64,000 nt of DNA, from positions 930,001 to 994,000 of the forward strand of contig NZ_CP065027.1 of the NCBI RefSeq assembly GCF_015711475.1, in the 5' to 3' direction. Under the pieces are notes generated by a model. The model was not told the origin of the DNA. It ran no database searches and saw only the letters and a program-made list of their open reading frames with translations. Position 1 is the stretch's first letter, and the number at the start of each line of letters is the position of its first letter. This document shows positions 52,866 to 61,506 of this stretch, piece after piece. This DNA comes from Actinomyces trachealis (GTDB taxonomy: Bacteria > Actinomycetota > Actinomycetes > Actinomycetales > Actinomycetaceae). A program made the position numbers and the translations under genes.

Positions 52866-55409
52866 TCAGCGCTGCGATGCTCGCAGTCGCTGCGGCAGTG
52901 GCTGACGGCTAAGCACGCGCAGCCTCCGGGTGGGGCGGGTCATGGCCACATACAGGTCGCCCGGGCTCACTGCGCCCAGTTCTGCCGGGTTAATCAGCAC
53001 CACCACGTCAAACTCCAGGCCCTTGGAGGCCACCGGCCCCATAACCGCCAAGCGGGAGCGGAGCACGTCGTCGTCGGGGGCCTGCATGGCTTCCCGCAGC
53101 GCCGGGTCCTGCGCCAGCACACTCACCACCTCCTGCGGCCTAGTGCTGATGACCGCCAGCCGCCCAGTGCCAGCGCCCACCTGCTCGTCCAACCGCTTAA
53201 GCTCACTGAGCACAGCTGCCCGCAGTGCCTCCTGCCAGGCGGAGTCGTCACCAACCAGATGCCTCAGGTCATCAACCTGCAGGCAGTCGGGCAGGTCCCG
53301 CACGGAGCGGACGGGGTAGACCGCCGGGTGCCCCAGGCCCTCTGCCACGTCCTCCGCCGCCCGCATGATCGACGTCGGCGTGCGGTAGCAGACTGTCAGC
53401 ACCTCCTGGGTCAGTGGCGTTGATCCTCCAGAGCCCTGGTGGACCCGGCCGTGCTCACGGCGCGACTGCCAACGCTCGCCGCGCCCGGCCCCGCCACTGC
53501 CGGACCCAGCCGCGCCCGCTTCAGCCGACGCCGTGCCCAGAGCCGCCAGCACCTCATTCCACGTACCAGGCGCGTGTGGCCCCGAATACTGCGCCAGGTC
53601 ACCCACCACCGTGAAGGAGCGCACCGGGCAGCGGCGCGCCAGCGCGCGCCAGGCCATCGCACCCAGCTCCTGCGCCTCATCCACCACCACATGACCATAG
53701 GTCCACGAACGGTCAGCCCGCGCCCGCTCCGCCAAGGTCAGGCTCGGCCCCGTGTCCGCGAAGCGCTCAGCCAGCATCTCCGCCGTGACCATCCCGCCGC
53801 CCAGGTCCTGGGACTCAATGGCCTGCGCCGCGTAGGCCACGTCTGCCGCACGCCGCTTAGCTTCCAGGCGCGCCCGCCGGGCCTCTGCGTCCTCACTGGG
53901 GCCCAGCAGTTCCGCCAGCTCATCCACCAGCGGGATATCAGCCGCAGTCAAAGCTGACCCCGGACGCCGTTGCAGCAGCTTCCGCTCCGCCTCCGTCAGC
54001 TCCGGCGCCAGCTCCTCCAGCAGCGCTGGGCGCGACCAGAGCCGCTCCAGCAGTCCCACCGGGGTGGTCGGCATCCAGCACAGGTTGATCTCCCGGCGCG
54101 CGTCCCGCGCGGTACGGATGTCCTCCCGGATCCAGGCCTTGGTGTCTGGGTCCGAGGCGTCCTGCCGGGTCGCGGCCGCATACTGGTCCGTCAGGCAGTC
54201 CAGCAGGTAGAGCACAAAGGATTCACGCGCCAGGTTGTGCGGGCGCCCGGAGCGACGCGCCCGGCTCATTGCTTCACGCACATCCTGGGGGAGGAGCTTG
54301 AGCGTGGTGCCCTGCACCTCGATGGGGCGCGGCTCGGCAGGCACCCGCTGCAGGTGGCGCACCGAGCGGCGCAACACCTGGGCCCACAGGGCCCGGCCTT
54401 TGACCTCGGCGACCTCTGCCCCCTCGGTTCCCTGGGCGTGCACCCCCGGCACCAGGTCCCCGATCGTGGTGGCGACGACGCCCGTTTCTCCCAGGGAGGG
54501 CAACACCTGCTCCACATAGCGTAGGAAGGTGCGTGAGGGGCCCACCAGCAGTACGCCAGTGCGCTCCAGCCGCTCCCGCTCCGCATAGAAGAGGTAGGCC
54601 ACCCGGTGCAGGGCCACTGCCGTCTTGCCGGTGCCTGGACCACCTTGGACCACCAGCACACTCCGGCCCGGGGAGGTCACCACGCGGTCCTGCTCCGCTT
54701 GGATCGTGGCCACGATGTCCCCCATGCGCCCGTCACGGGCCGTGGACATAGCGGCGATCAGCGCACCTTCACCCTGCAGGCCTTCCGTCGCCACCTTCGT
54801 GTGCCGGGCTCCATCTGGCCCACTAATGGCGCCCACACTAATCAGCTCGTCCTCCAGGGATACGACCTTGCGGGCGCGAGTGTCGATGTGGCGTCGTCGC
54901 AGCAGCCCCATGGGGCGTGACGCCGTGGCCTGGTAGAAGGCGCGAGCCAGCGGTGCACGCCAGTCCAGCACCACCTCACGGCGTCGCTCATCCTGTAGAC
55001 CGAGGCGCCCCACATAGTGCCGTCCAGGCCCCCCAACGGGTACCGAGCCACTGGCAGCACCGTTCGCCTCTGGCCGCATGTCCATGCGACCGAAGACCAG
55101 CCGGTCCTCCACACCTTCCAAAGTGCTTACCTGGGCGCTGTAGTGGGCGGCGTAGGCGTCACGCTCACCACGCGCCTGGTGGGTGCCATGGGCCCCGGAG
55201 GCCTCCGTGCGGGCCAGAGACTCACGGGCCTGGGCCAGCTGCCGGTCCAATTCGCTATAGGCCAGGTCCACCAGTCGCTGTTCTGAGGCGAGTTCGCGCT
55301 CGCGGACGCTGCTGGTGTCGTTGGGGGTGGGGCTTGCCGTGGCAGCGCCGGTGGCCGGAGGAGCGGGCGCGAGGGCGTCATCGCCTGGCCGGAAGGCGGA
55401 GTCGGTCAC
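52866..55409 (-). CDS. helD: HelD-like RNA polymerase-recycling ATPase
   Basis: An 847-residue superfamily-1 helicase-like protein of the actinobacterial HelD type, which removes stalled RNA polymerase from DNA or RNA. It has an N-terminal coiled coil (LASEQRLVDLAYSELDRQLA), Walker A QGGPGTGKTAVALHR, Walker B VVVDEAQELGAMAW, and the C-terminal motifs GPVASKGLEFDVVVLINP and YVAMTRPTRRLRVLS. GTG 55409 has the Shine-Dalgarno AGAGGAA. Some HelD proteins confer rifampicin tolerance; this cannot be judged from the sequence alone. Confidence 0.88.
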   Translation of the reverse strand: MTDSAFRPGDDALAPAPPATGAATASPTPNDTSSVRERELASEQRLVDLAYSELDRQLAQARESLARTEASGAHGTHQARGERDAYAAHYSAQVSTLEGVEDRLVFGRMDMRPEANGAASGSVPVGGPGRHYVGRLGLQDERRREVVLDWRAPLARAFYQATASRPMGLLRRRHIDTRARKVVSLEDELISVGAISGPDGARHTKVATEGLQGEGALIAAMSTARDGRMGDIVATIQAEQDRVVTSPGRSVLVVQGGPGTGKTAVALHRVAYLFYAERERLERTGVLLVGPSRTFLRYVEQVLPSLGETGVVATTIGDLVPGVHAQGTEGAEVAEVKGRALWAQVLRRSVRHLQRVPAEPRPIEVQGTTLKLLPQDVREAMSRARRSGRPHNLARESFVLYLLDCLTDQYAAATRQDASDPDTKAWIREDIRTARDARREINLCWMPTTPVGLLERLWSRPALLEELAPELTEAERKLLQRRPGSALTAADIPLVDELAELLGPSEDAEARRARLEAKRRAADVAYAAQAIESQDLGGGMVTAEMLAERFADTGPSLTLAERARADRSWTYGHVVVDEAQELGAMAWRALARRCPVRSFTVVGDLAQYSGPHAPGTWNEVLAALGTASAEAGAAGSGSGGAGRGERWQSRREHGRVHQGSGGSTPLTQEVLTVCYRTPTSIMRAAEDVAEGLGHPAVYPVRSVRDLPDCLQVDDLRHLVGDDSAWQEALRAAVLSELKRLDEQVGAGTGRLAVISTRPQEVVSVLAQDPALREAMQAPDDDVLRSRLAVMGPVASKGLEFDVVVLINPAELGAVSPGDLYVAMTRPTRRLRVLSRQPLPQRLRASQR

Positions 55410-55624
55410 AGAATTCCTCTCATGGGCACCCGCTAGGGTAGGTGCAGGCACCTGGTTAGGGCCGATCCATTATTCTCTGTACTGAGGCTGCGGTGGGTTC
55501 TTCCCCTGAGGGCGAAGCGCCACCGCTCTGCTGACCGTGGGAACACGGACGGCGCCACGTGTGTTCTGCTGTCAGACGGCCCGGATCACAGGCCAATAGG
55601 AAACAACACCGGAGGGAAGACGCA

Positions 55625-56551
55625 ATGACGCCGATGCTGACTATCGACCACCCCCAGGGTGAGCCGGTGTCGCCGCGCGTCCTGGTGCACCATTTTGACG
55701 GAGCCATGGACGCCGGCCGGGCTGGGTCCCTGGCAGTGGACCAGCTCCTCATGACCCTGCCGAACCAGCGCTTCGCCACCTTTGACGTCGACTCCCTGGT
55801 GGACTACCGCGCCCGGCGTCCCGCCATGGTTTTTGACAAACGGAAGTACGAGTCCATCTCCATGCCTGAGCTGGTGGTTGACCTGGTCCACGACGACGAC
55901 GGCGCCCCCTTCCTCCTGCTCCACGGCCCCGAGCCGGACTACCGTTGGGAGGAGTTCGCTGCCGTGATCAACCACTTGGCCCAGACCCTGGGCGTCCAGA
56001 CGGCGATCGGCATGACCGGTATCCCCATGGCCACGCCTCACACCCGGCCCACCTATATCCTCCACCACGGTAACCACCCTGAGCGCCTGCCCGAGCAGCC
56101 GGAGTTCTTCGGTCGGGTGGAGCTACCCGGCACGATGAGCGGTTTCTTGGAGTTGCGCTTGGGACAAGCTGGTTTGGATTCGCGCGGCGTCAGCGCTTCC
56201 GTGCCGCACTATGTGGCGCGAGATGACTTCCCCCAGGGGGCTTCGGCGCTGCTACGCACCGTCGCTGAGGCCACCGGGCTTGCCCTACCCGTGGGTGATC
56301 TAGAGGCTGCCGCCGCGATGAACCGTGCGGAGATCGACGCCGAGGCTGCGGCACAGGCAGAGGTGGGGGCAGTCGTTGCCGCCCTGGAGGCGCAGTACGA
56401 TTCTTTTGTTCCCGCTAACGGCGCCGCAGAGGTGGCGGCGGCCCTTGACCTTCCCAGTGCCGATGAGATCGGGGCACGCCTGGAGGCCTTCCTGGAGGCC
56501 AATGATGCCGCGGGTCCGGACGACGCCAACCTGGGCTCAGCGGGATGTTAA
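55625..56551 (+). CDS. PAC2 family protein
   Basis: A 308-residue member of the PAC2 (proteasome assembly chaperone-like) family common in actinobacteria; biochemical role unknown. The opening VLVHHFDGAMDAGRAGSLAV and IGMTGIPMATPHTRPTYIL fit the family. GGAGGGAAGACGC precedes ATG 55625. Its stop overlaps the stop of the opposing spermidine-synthase-like gene by four bases (shared TTAA). Confidence 0.88.
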   Translation: MTPMLTIDHPQGEPVSPRVLVHHFDGAMDAGRAGSLAVDQLLMTLPNQRFATFDVDSLVDYRARRPAMVFDKRKYESISMPELVVDLVHDDDGAPFLLLHGPEPDYRWEEFAAVINHLAQTLGVQTAIGMTGIPMATPHTRPTYILHHGNHPERLPEQPEFFGRVELPGTMSGFLELRLGQAGLDSRGVSASVPHYVARDDFPQGASALLRTVAEATGLALPVGDLEAAAAMNRAEIDAEAAAQAEVGAVVAALEAQYDSFVPANGAAEVAAALDLPSADEIGARLEAFLEANDAAGPDDANLGSAGC

Positions 56552-57369
56552 GGCTGCGGCAGCGCGGGGTCCGTCAGCTCCCATGTGCGTGAGGGTAGGG
56601 GCAAGCGTCGCATAGCCCGCTCCAGTTCCTCGCGCTGCTCCCGGCCCCACGGCGCATTGGCTGCAACCACGACGATGTTCCCGCGACGCTTGCCGCGCGC
56701 CACGGCGTTGTCCGCTACAACTGCGTGAGCCTTAAAGGTCTCCCGCACCACCCGCAGTTCCTCGGCTGCCCGAGGGCGCGGCAGCGAGGGCAGGTTGGCT
56801 AGGTAGATACCGCCGGGTGCCAGGGCGCGCGCACAGGCCTGGGTGAACTCGCGGGTGCGTACCGCCTCCGGGACCGTCCCCCGTGTGAAGACGTCCCGCA
56901 CCATCACGTCCCACTCGCCGGGGCGTAAGGTGGGGGCCACCTTGGCGGCGTCGCCCACGCGGATGCGCAGGGCAGGAGAACGGGGCAGGTCAAACCACTC
57001 GCGTACCTTGCTCGCTAGCAGTTCATCTAGTTCCACAGCCAGCTGGGCGGAGCCGGGCCTGCTGGCAGCCCAGGCGCGGGCCAAGGCGCAGGCCGCCCCA
57101 CCCAGGTGCACAGTGCGCAGCGGCATGCCAGCCTCAAAGAAGGTGTTTATCGCCGCATCCATCTGCTGCTGGTACTCAAAGTCCAGGTGGGTGGGGTTGC
57201 TCAGGTCAATGAATGAGGATTCGGTGCCATCTAGACGCAGCAGCACCCCACGTTCTCGCCGCTCCAGTTCCGCGACGCCCAGTGATACCAGCACTGGGCC
57301 AACGGGTAGAGCGGACAGGTCGATGCCGCTCCTGTTGTTGGCGTTGCGGCGGGAGGCGTTTCTGGTCAC
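56548..57369 (-). CDS. Spermidine synthase-like SAM-fold protein
   Basis: A 273-residue Rossmann-fold protein of the spermidine-synthase-like group. The nucleotide motif is VHLGGAACALARAWA, then LAVELDELLASKVREWFDLP, with a WDVMVRDVFTRG segment in the active-site position. The acidic residues of true aminopropyltransferases are partly absent, so polyamine synthesis should not be assumed. GTG start with a -10 six bases upstream. It is divergent from dinB. Confidence 0.82.
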   Translation of the reverse strand: MTRNASRRNANNRSGIDLSALPVGPVLVSLGVAELERRERGVLLRLDGTESSFIDLSNPTHLDFEYQQQMDAAINTFFEAGMPLRTVHLGGAACALARAWAASRPGSAQLAVELDELLASKVREWFDLPRSPALRIRVGDAAKVAPTLRPGEWDVMVRDVFTRGTVPEAVRTREFTQACARALAPGGIYLANLPSLPRPRAAEELRVVRETFKAHAVVADNAVARGKRRGNIVVVAANAPWGREQREELERAMRRLPLPSRTWELTDPALPQP

Positions 57370-57375
57370 AGGTGC

Positions 57376-57381
57376 ACGCTA
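57376..57381 (-). promoter_or_regulatory. -10 element of the spermidine-synthase-like gene, leaderless arrangement
   Basis: TAGCGT on the minus strand, 6 nt before the GTG at 57369; no Shine-Dalgarno. Confidence 0.5.
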
Positions 57382-57475
57382 GCCTGGTGGTGCTGATAAA
57401 AGCAGGGATTAGGCGTGTCGGGCAGCAGTGAGGCGCTGGCAGTCCGGACAGACAAGCAGATGGGGTGGTGAGACC

Positions 57476-58717
57476 GTGAGCCGAGCGCCACGCAGCGCCC
57501 AAGCGCGCCGCTCCTGGGGAGATGATGACTCCGCCACCCCGATTCTTCACATGGACATGGATGCCTTCTTCGCTGCCGTTGAGCTTCTGGACCATCCCGA
57601 GCTTGTGGGACTGCCGGTGATCGTGGGTGGCACCAACGGGCGTGGCGTGGTCTGCGCTGCCTCGTATGAGGCCCGCACCTACGGTGTCAGTTCAGCCATG
57701 CCGATGGGGCAGGCGCTGCGGCGGTGCCCGCAGGCGGTAGTGCTGCCAGTGCGTCACCGTCATTACTCCCAGGTGTCCCGTCAGGTCATGTCTGTGCTAG
57801 CCGAGGTCACGCCCCTGGTTGAGCAGCTCAGCGTTGACGAGGCGTTTCTGGACGTCTCTGGCGCACGCCGTCGGATGGGCACGCCGGTACAGATCGCCAA
57901 GTGGATCCGTGCTGAGATCCGCGAGCGTACCGGTCTGCCCGCCTCCGTGGGGGTGGCCGCCACCAAGTTCGTGGCCAAGCTGGCCTCATCCCACGCCAAG
58001 CCGGACGGATTGTTACTGATCCCTGCGGACGCCACCCGGGACTTCCTGGACCTGCTTCCAGTGGGTGCCATGTGGGGCGTGGGGGAGCGTTCTGCGGAGG
58101 TCCTCACACGCTGGGGGATCGACGACGTACGTACGCTTGCTCGCACTGAGCCTGAACGTCTGGAGAAGATCCTGGGGCGCGCCGCTGGAAGACACCTGTG
58201 GCAGTTGGCCCAAGGCATTGATCCGCGCCCAGTGATGCCGGTGCGGGAGGAGAAGTCCATCGGCACCGAGTCCACCTTCTACGACGTCATCATCGACGCT
58301 GAGCACGCCCGCCTGGTTCTGCTGGATCAGTGCCACCAGGTGGCGGCCCGCCTGCGTGCCGGAGGGCTGCGGGCCAGGACGGTGTCAGTAAAGCTGCGTG
58401 GCGCTGATTTCAAGACGGTCACCCGCTCTCGGACGCTGCCCGCAGCCACTGACCTGGTGGCCCATATGTGGCCGGTGGTGGAGGTGTTGTGGCGGGCGGC
58501 TCCTGTTCCGGCTGGTGGCTATCGCCTGCTAGGGGTGCGGGCCGAGGGCTTGGAGCGTGAGGGTGAGGGCGTGCAGCTGCTGCTCGATGAGGATCCGCGC
58601 AGCGCCCAGGCTGAGCGGGCTGCCGACGCCGTGAAATGCCGCTGGGGCAAGGATGCGCTCCGGCCCGCGAGCCTGCTGCGTCCAGCGCATGTTCCACATC
58701 CTGAGAATCCTCGTTGA
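57476..58717 (+). CDS. dinB: DNA polymerase IV
   Basis: A Y-family translesion polymerase (413 aa from GTG 57476). The active site begins ILHMDMDAFFAAVELLDHPE; the second acidic pair is in QLSVDEAFLDVSGARRR. Thumb and little-finger domains follow (VGVAATKFVAKLASSHAKPD; GTESTFYDVIIDAEHARLVL). No beta-clamp motif is obvious at the C-terminus. I see no LexA box (CGAAC-N4-GTTCG) upstream. Upstream in-frame GTG codons exist (57428). Confidence 0.93.
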   Translation: MSRAPRSAQARRSWGDDDSATPILHMDMDAFFAAVELLDHPELVGLPVIVGGTNGRGVVCAASYEARTYGVSSAMPMGQALRRCPQAVVLPVRHRHYSQVSRQVMSVLAEVTPLVEQLSVDEAFLDVSGARRRMGTPVQIAKWIRAEIRERTGLPASVGVAATKFVAKLASSHAKPDGLLLIPADATRDFLDLLPVGAMWGVGERSAEVLTRWGIDDVRTLARTEPERLEKILGRAAGRHLWQLAQGIDPRPVMPVREEKSIGTESTFYDVIIDAEHARLVLLDQCHQVAARLRAGGLRARTVSVKLRGADFKTVTRSRTLPAATDLVAHMWPVVEVLWRAAPVPAGGYRLLGVRAEGLEREGEGVQLLLDEDPRSAQAERAADAVKCRWGKDALRPASLLRPAHVPHPENPR

Positions 58718-58827
58718 GTATTGACACCATTGGGGTTCGGTCTTGGGGAGTTTACTCAGTTTTCCTTCGCGTGGGTGGCGGCATATTCTGGGCCTGACTT
58801 TGTACGGCGGTCACGGACGACCGCGAG

Positions 58828-58833
58828 TAGATT
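58828..58833 (+). promoter_or_regulatory. Candidate -10 of the DUF3040 gene
   Basis: TAGATT, 18 nt before the ATG, with GAGGTGG Shine-Dalgarno between. A separate TTGACA lies at 58721-58726 without a fitting -10. Confidence 0.4.
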
Positions 58834-58851
58834 GGGGGATCGAGGTGGACC

Positions 58852-59235
58852 ATGGCCCTGTCTGAGCGTGATGAGCGGATGCTGCGGGAGATGGAGCGCC
58901 AGTTCAGCACCGAAGACCCTGATCTGGCCCAGACGATGAGCAGCCCGCAGTCTGGCCCCCTCCATTTCTCTCCCCGCCGGATTGGTGGCGGGGTAGCCCT
59001 TGTGCTCCTAGGCCTGGTGGCGCTGATCGCAGGTGTGACTGTCAGGCACTCCGTACTCAGTATCCTGCTCGGTCTGCTTGGATTCGCCTTGGCCGTGCTG
59101 GGGGTGATGCGGGCGCTGAGCCGTGATCCCGGCAAAGCCGACTCCGCCAGCAGTGGGGCCCGGGGTGCGGGTTCTAAGAGTTCCTTCATGTCGCGTCAGG
59201 AAGAGCTTTGGGAGCGGCGGCAGTCCGGCCGCTAG
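58852..59235 (+). CDS. DUF3040 family membrane protein
   Basis: A 127-residue actinobacterial DUF3040 protein. The family signature LSERDERMLREMERQFSTED is at the N-terminus (about 3-22), then two membrane segments (VALVLLGLVALIAGVTV; ILLGLLGFALAVLGVM) and a polar C-terminal tail with FMSRQEELWERR. It lies just before mraZ in many actinobacteria and is presumed to relate to the cell envelope, but no function is known. Confidence 0.92.
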   Translation: MALSERDERMLREMERQFSTEDPDLAQTMSSPQSGPLHFSPRRIGGGVALVLLGLVALIAGVTVRHSVLSILLGLLGFALAVLGVMRALSRDPGKADSASSGARGAGSKSSFMSRQEELWERRQSGR

Positions 59236-59277
59236 ACCATATTTCCTGTTCCGGGGCTTCAGAGCTCAGCAGTTTTC

Positions 59278-59312
59278 AACCCTCCCGTAGACCTAGCGTC
59301 CGGGAGGGTTTG
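59278..59312 (+). terminator. Terminator after DUF3040 gene
   Basis: AACCCTCCCG (59278-59287) and CGGGAGGGTT (59301-59310): a perfect 10-bp stem with 13-nt loop, followed by TG. It separates this gene from the mraZ unit. Confidence 0.75.
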
Positions 59313-59609
59313 CTGCGCCTTGGTGGCGCCGCCTCAGTAGGCCCCTGGGTGGCTAAGGCGTCCTCCACTTTCCTCCACCAGGTGGGGCCTACTCCTACAG
59401 TTGGCCGCGTACCAGGCTTGGCGACGCCGTCTTGGAGCAGTGAAACACCGTGGTTGCAGGGCTATCTGGGTCAACAAGGTCTAGGGGCTGGAGTGGTCCG
59501 CAGGGCGCGCCACGCCCAAAACAAGCCTTCAGGTACATCTCTGGGCGAAATCCCTCCACCGCGCACCACCCGTGGCAAGCCCTGTTATTGCAACAGTTCC
59601 TTGTCTCAG
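59313..59609. other. Non-coding region upstream of mraZ
   Basis: No supported gene. It contains a 9-bp inverted repeat, GTAGGCCCC (59337-59345) and GGGGCCTAC (59394-59402), which encloses the inverted MraZ-box pair at 59363-59378. Confidence 0.5.
59363..59378 (-). promoter_or_regulatory. Inverted pair of MraZ-box-like repeats
   Basis: On the minus strand GTGGAG-GAAA-GTGGAG, the same hexamer at the same 10-bp period as the mraZ operator 280 bp downstream, in the opposite orientation. Confidence 0.5.
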
Positions 59610-59639
59610 TTGAGTGGATTTGAGGATTCCTCCTGATAA
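59610..59639 (+). promoter_or_regulatory. mraZ promoter (-35 and -10)
   Basis: TTGAGT (59610-59615) and TGATAA (59634-59639) with an 18-nt spacer; predicted start at about 59646, inside the MraZ boxes. Confidence 0.5.
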
Positions 59640-59642
59640 CGG

Positions 59643-59678
59643 GGGGAGTGATGTGGAGGGAAGTGGAGTAAGGTGGCG
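59643..59678 (+). promoter_or_regulatory. MraZ operator: four boxes with 10-bp period
   Basis: GGGGAG (59643), GTGGAG (59653), GTGGAG (59663) and GTGGCG (59673), each 10 bp apart and directly downstream of the -10. MraZ is known to bind 3-4 direct TGGGN-type repeats at this period and to repress its own operon. Confidence 0.75.
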
Positions 59679-59713
59679 GTCAACAACAGGGCGAGCGGGA
59701 GGAGGGCGCCACC

Positions 59714-60145
59714 ATGTTCATGGGCACACACGCGCCCCGCCTAGATGACAAAGGCCGCCTGATCCTCCCCGCCAAGTTCCGTGACGAGCTTGCTGGCGGC
59801 GTCGTCATCACCCGCGGACAAGACCATTGCCTCTACGCCTTCCCAGTGAAGGAGTTCGAGAAGATGTACAACCAACTCCGCTCCGCCCCACTGGCCCAGA
59901 AACAGGCCCGGGACTACGTGCGCGTCATGCTTTCCGGTGCCGACCAGCAGATCCCAGACAAGCAAGGGCGTATCACCCTGCCCCAGAACCTGCGGGCTTA
60001 CGCCGGACTTGAGCGCGAGCTCGCCGTCGTCGGCTCTGGCTCCCGAGTGGAGATCTGGGACGCCAAAGCCTGGGCGGCCTACCTGGCTGAGCAGGAGCAA
60101 GTCTTCGCCGACACCGCCGAGGAGGTTCTGCCCGGCTTTTTCTAA
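59714..60145 (+). CDS. mraZ: Transcriptional regulator MraZ
   Basis: MraZ (143 aa), the DNA-binding repressor of the dcw operon, with two SpoVT-AbrB-like repeats. Each repeat has the D-x-K/Q-x-R-(I/L)-x-(L)-P motif: [14 protein letters not shown] and [26 protein letters not shown] Shine-Dalgarno precedes the ATG, and four MraZ boxes lie just upstream. First gene of the unit. Confidence 0.97.
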   Translation: MFMGTHAPRLDDKGRLILPAKFRDELAGGVVITRGQDHCLYAFPVKEFEKMYNQLRSAPLAQKQARDYVRVMLSGADQQIPDKQGRITLPQNLRAYAGLERELAVVGSGSRVEIWDAKAWAAYLAEQEQVFADTAEEVLPGFF

Positions 60146-60190
60146 GAACCGGCTCAAGCGCCCCCTCCCTTAAGAGTCGCCACCAGCAGA

Positions 60191-60278
60191 GCCCGTCCCG
60201 TGAGGTCTCCACCCGCCACCTCCGACGTCACTTCCCCGGCGCCGGAGCCTCAGCGGAGGGAGTCCTGGCGGGACGGGC
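60191..60278 (+). repeat. Long-range inverted repeat between mraZ and rsmH
   Basis: GCCCGTCCCG (60191-60200) and CGGGACGGGC (60269-60278), a perfect 10-bp pair with a 68-nt loop. Inside are TGAGG/CCTCA arms and the palindrome CCGGCGCCGG. It may form a structured leader or attenuator in the 227-nt mraZ-rsmH gap. Confidence 0.4.
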
Positions 60279-60372
60279 GCACCAGCCCCAGGGCAGCAAT
60301 TCGTCAACCGGAATCGTCCGCAGGCCACGCGTCCGCACTTGACCGATGCCAGCAGCAGAGAGGAGGTATCCA

Positions 60373-61506
60373 GTGCAAGACAACCAGTCCAGCCCCAGTG
60401 GCGCCCAGCGCCTTACTGCCGAGCGACATACCCCCGTGCTCTTGCAACGCTGCCTCGACCTCCTAGCCCCGGCCTTTGAATCCACAACCTCCTCCGCGGG
60501 CCCAGTGCTCGTCGACTGCACCCTGGGCATGGGCGGTCACACCGAGGCGGCTCTGAAGCGCTTCCCAACGCTCACGGTCATTGGCATCGACCGTGATCCA
60601 CAGGCCATCACCCTGGCCAGCGAACGGCTGGCAGGCTTCGGTGATCGCTTCAGAGCCGTGCGCACCACCTACGACAGGGTGCAGCAGGTCGCTTCCGAGC
60701 ACGCCCACCTAGATATGGACGGGCTGGTTGACGGCGTACTCATGGACCTCGGCGTCTCCTCCCTGCAACTCGATGACGCCCCACGAGGCTTCTCATACGC
60801 CCGCCCCGCACCACTGGACATGCGCATGGACCAGACTCAGGGCCGCAGCGCGGCAGAGCTTCTGGTCACCGCTGACGCCGCTGAGATCACCCGGATACTG
60901 CGCGACTATGGTGAAGAGCGCTTCGCCCCACGCATCGCCGCCGCTATTGTCCGGCGCCGCGAGGCGGGCGAGCCCGTGCAGACCACGGACGCCTTGGTCG
61001 CCCTGGTGCGGGAGGCGATCCCCGCCGCTGCCCGCCGCACGGGTGGAAACCCTGCCAAACGGACGTTCCAGGCCTTGCGTGTGGCCGTCAACTCGGAGCT
61101 CGACGTGCTAGCCGCTGCACTGCCACGCGCACTCGATTCCCTGCGTGTCGGCGGACGCCTGGTGGTCGAGTCCTACCAGTCGCTGGAGGATCGCCTGGTC
61201 AAGAGCGCGCTGGCAGCGGGCTCCAGGTCCCGCGCGCCTGAAGGACTGCCCATCGTCCCAGAGACCGACCGGCCCTACCTGAAGCTGCTGGTGCACGGCG
61301 CTGAGCAGGCCGATGACGCCGAGCTAGCCGCCAACCCGCGGGCAGCGCCCGTACGCCTCCGGGCGGCTGAACGAGTGAGACCGGTTGCTGAGGCCTCTGC
61401 ACTAGCGCAGGCATCATCCGGTACCTCCGGACTCAGGCGCAGGCCAAAACGTCCCGCAGGCAAGGACCGTAAACGCATTACCAATCGACGCAGGAGTTCC
61501 CGATGA
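60373..61506 (+). CDS. rsmH: 16S rRNA (cytosine1402-N4)-methyltransferase RsmH
   Basis: RsmH/MraW (377 aa) methylates N4 of C1402 in 16S rRNA using SAM. GTG 60373 is fixed by the Shine-Dalgarno GAGAGGAGG. SAM motif VDCTLGMGGHTEAALKRFP, then VDGVLMDLGVSSLQLDDAPR and FSYARPAPLDMRMDQTQGRS are standard. The Arg/Lys-rich end (KRPAGKDRKRITNRRRSSR) is an extension of about 25 residues. Overlaps ftsL by four bases. Confidence 0.96.
   Translation: MQDNQSSPSGAQRLTAERHTPVLLQRCLDLLAPAFESTTSSAGPVLVDCTLGMGGHTEAALKRFPTLTVIGIDRDPQAITLASERLAGFGDRFRAVRTTYDRVQQVASEHAHLDMDGLVDGVLMDLGVSSLQLDDAPRGFSYARPAPLDMRMDQTQGRSAAELLVTADAAEITRILRDYGEERFAPRIAAAIVRRREAGEPVQTTDALVALVREAIPAAARRTGGNPAKRTFQALRVAVNSELDVLAAALPRALDSLRVGGRLVVESYQSLEDRLVKSALAAGSRSRAPEGLPIVPETDRPYLKLLVHGAEQADDAELAANPRAAPVRLRAAERVRPVAEASALAQASSGTSGLRRRPKRPAGKDRKRITNRRRSSR

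Noticed and set aside
57370..57475. LexA/SOS box upstream of dinB
   Set aside because: No CGAAC-N4-GTTCG type palindrome is present in the gap.
59208..59636. 142-codon frame between the DUF3040 gene and mraZ
   Set aside because: It runs through the DUF3040 terminator and the MraZ-box region, and begins inside the previous gene.
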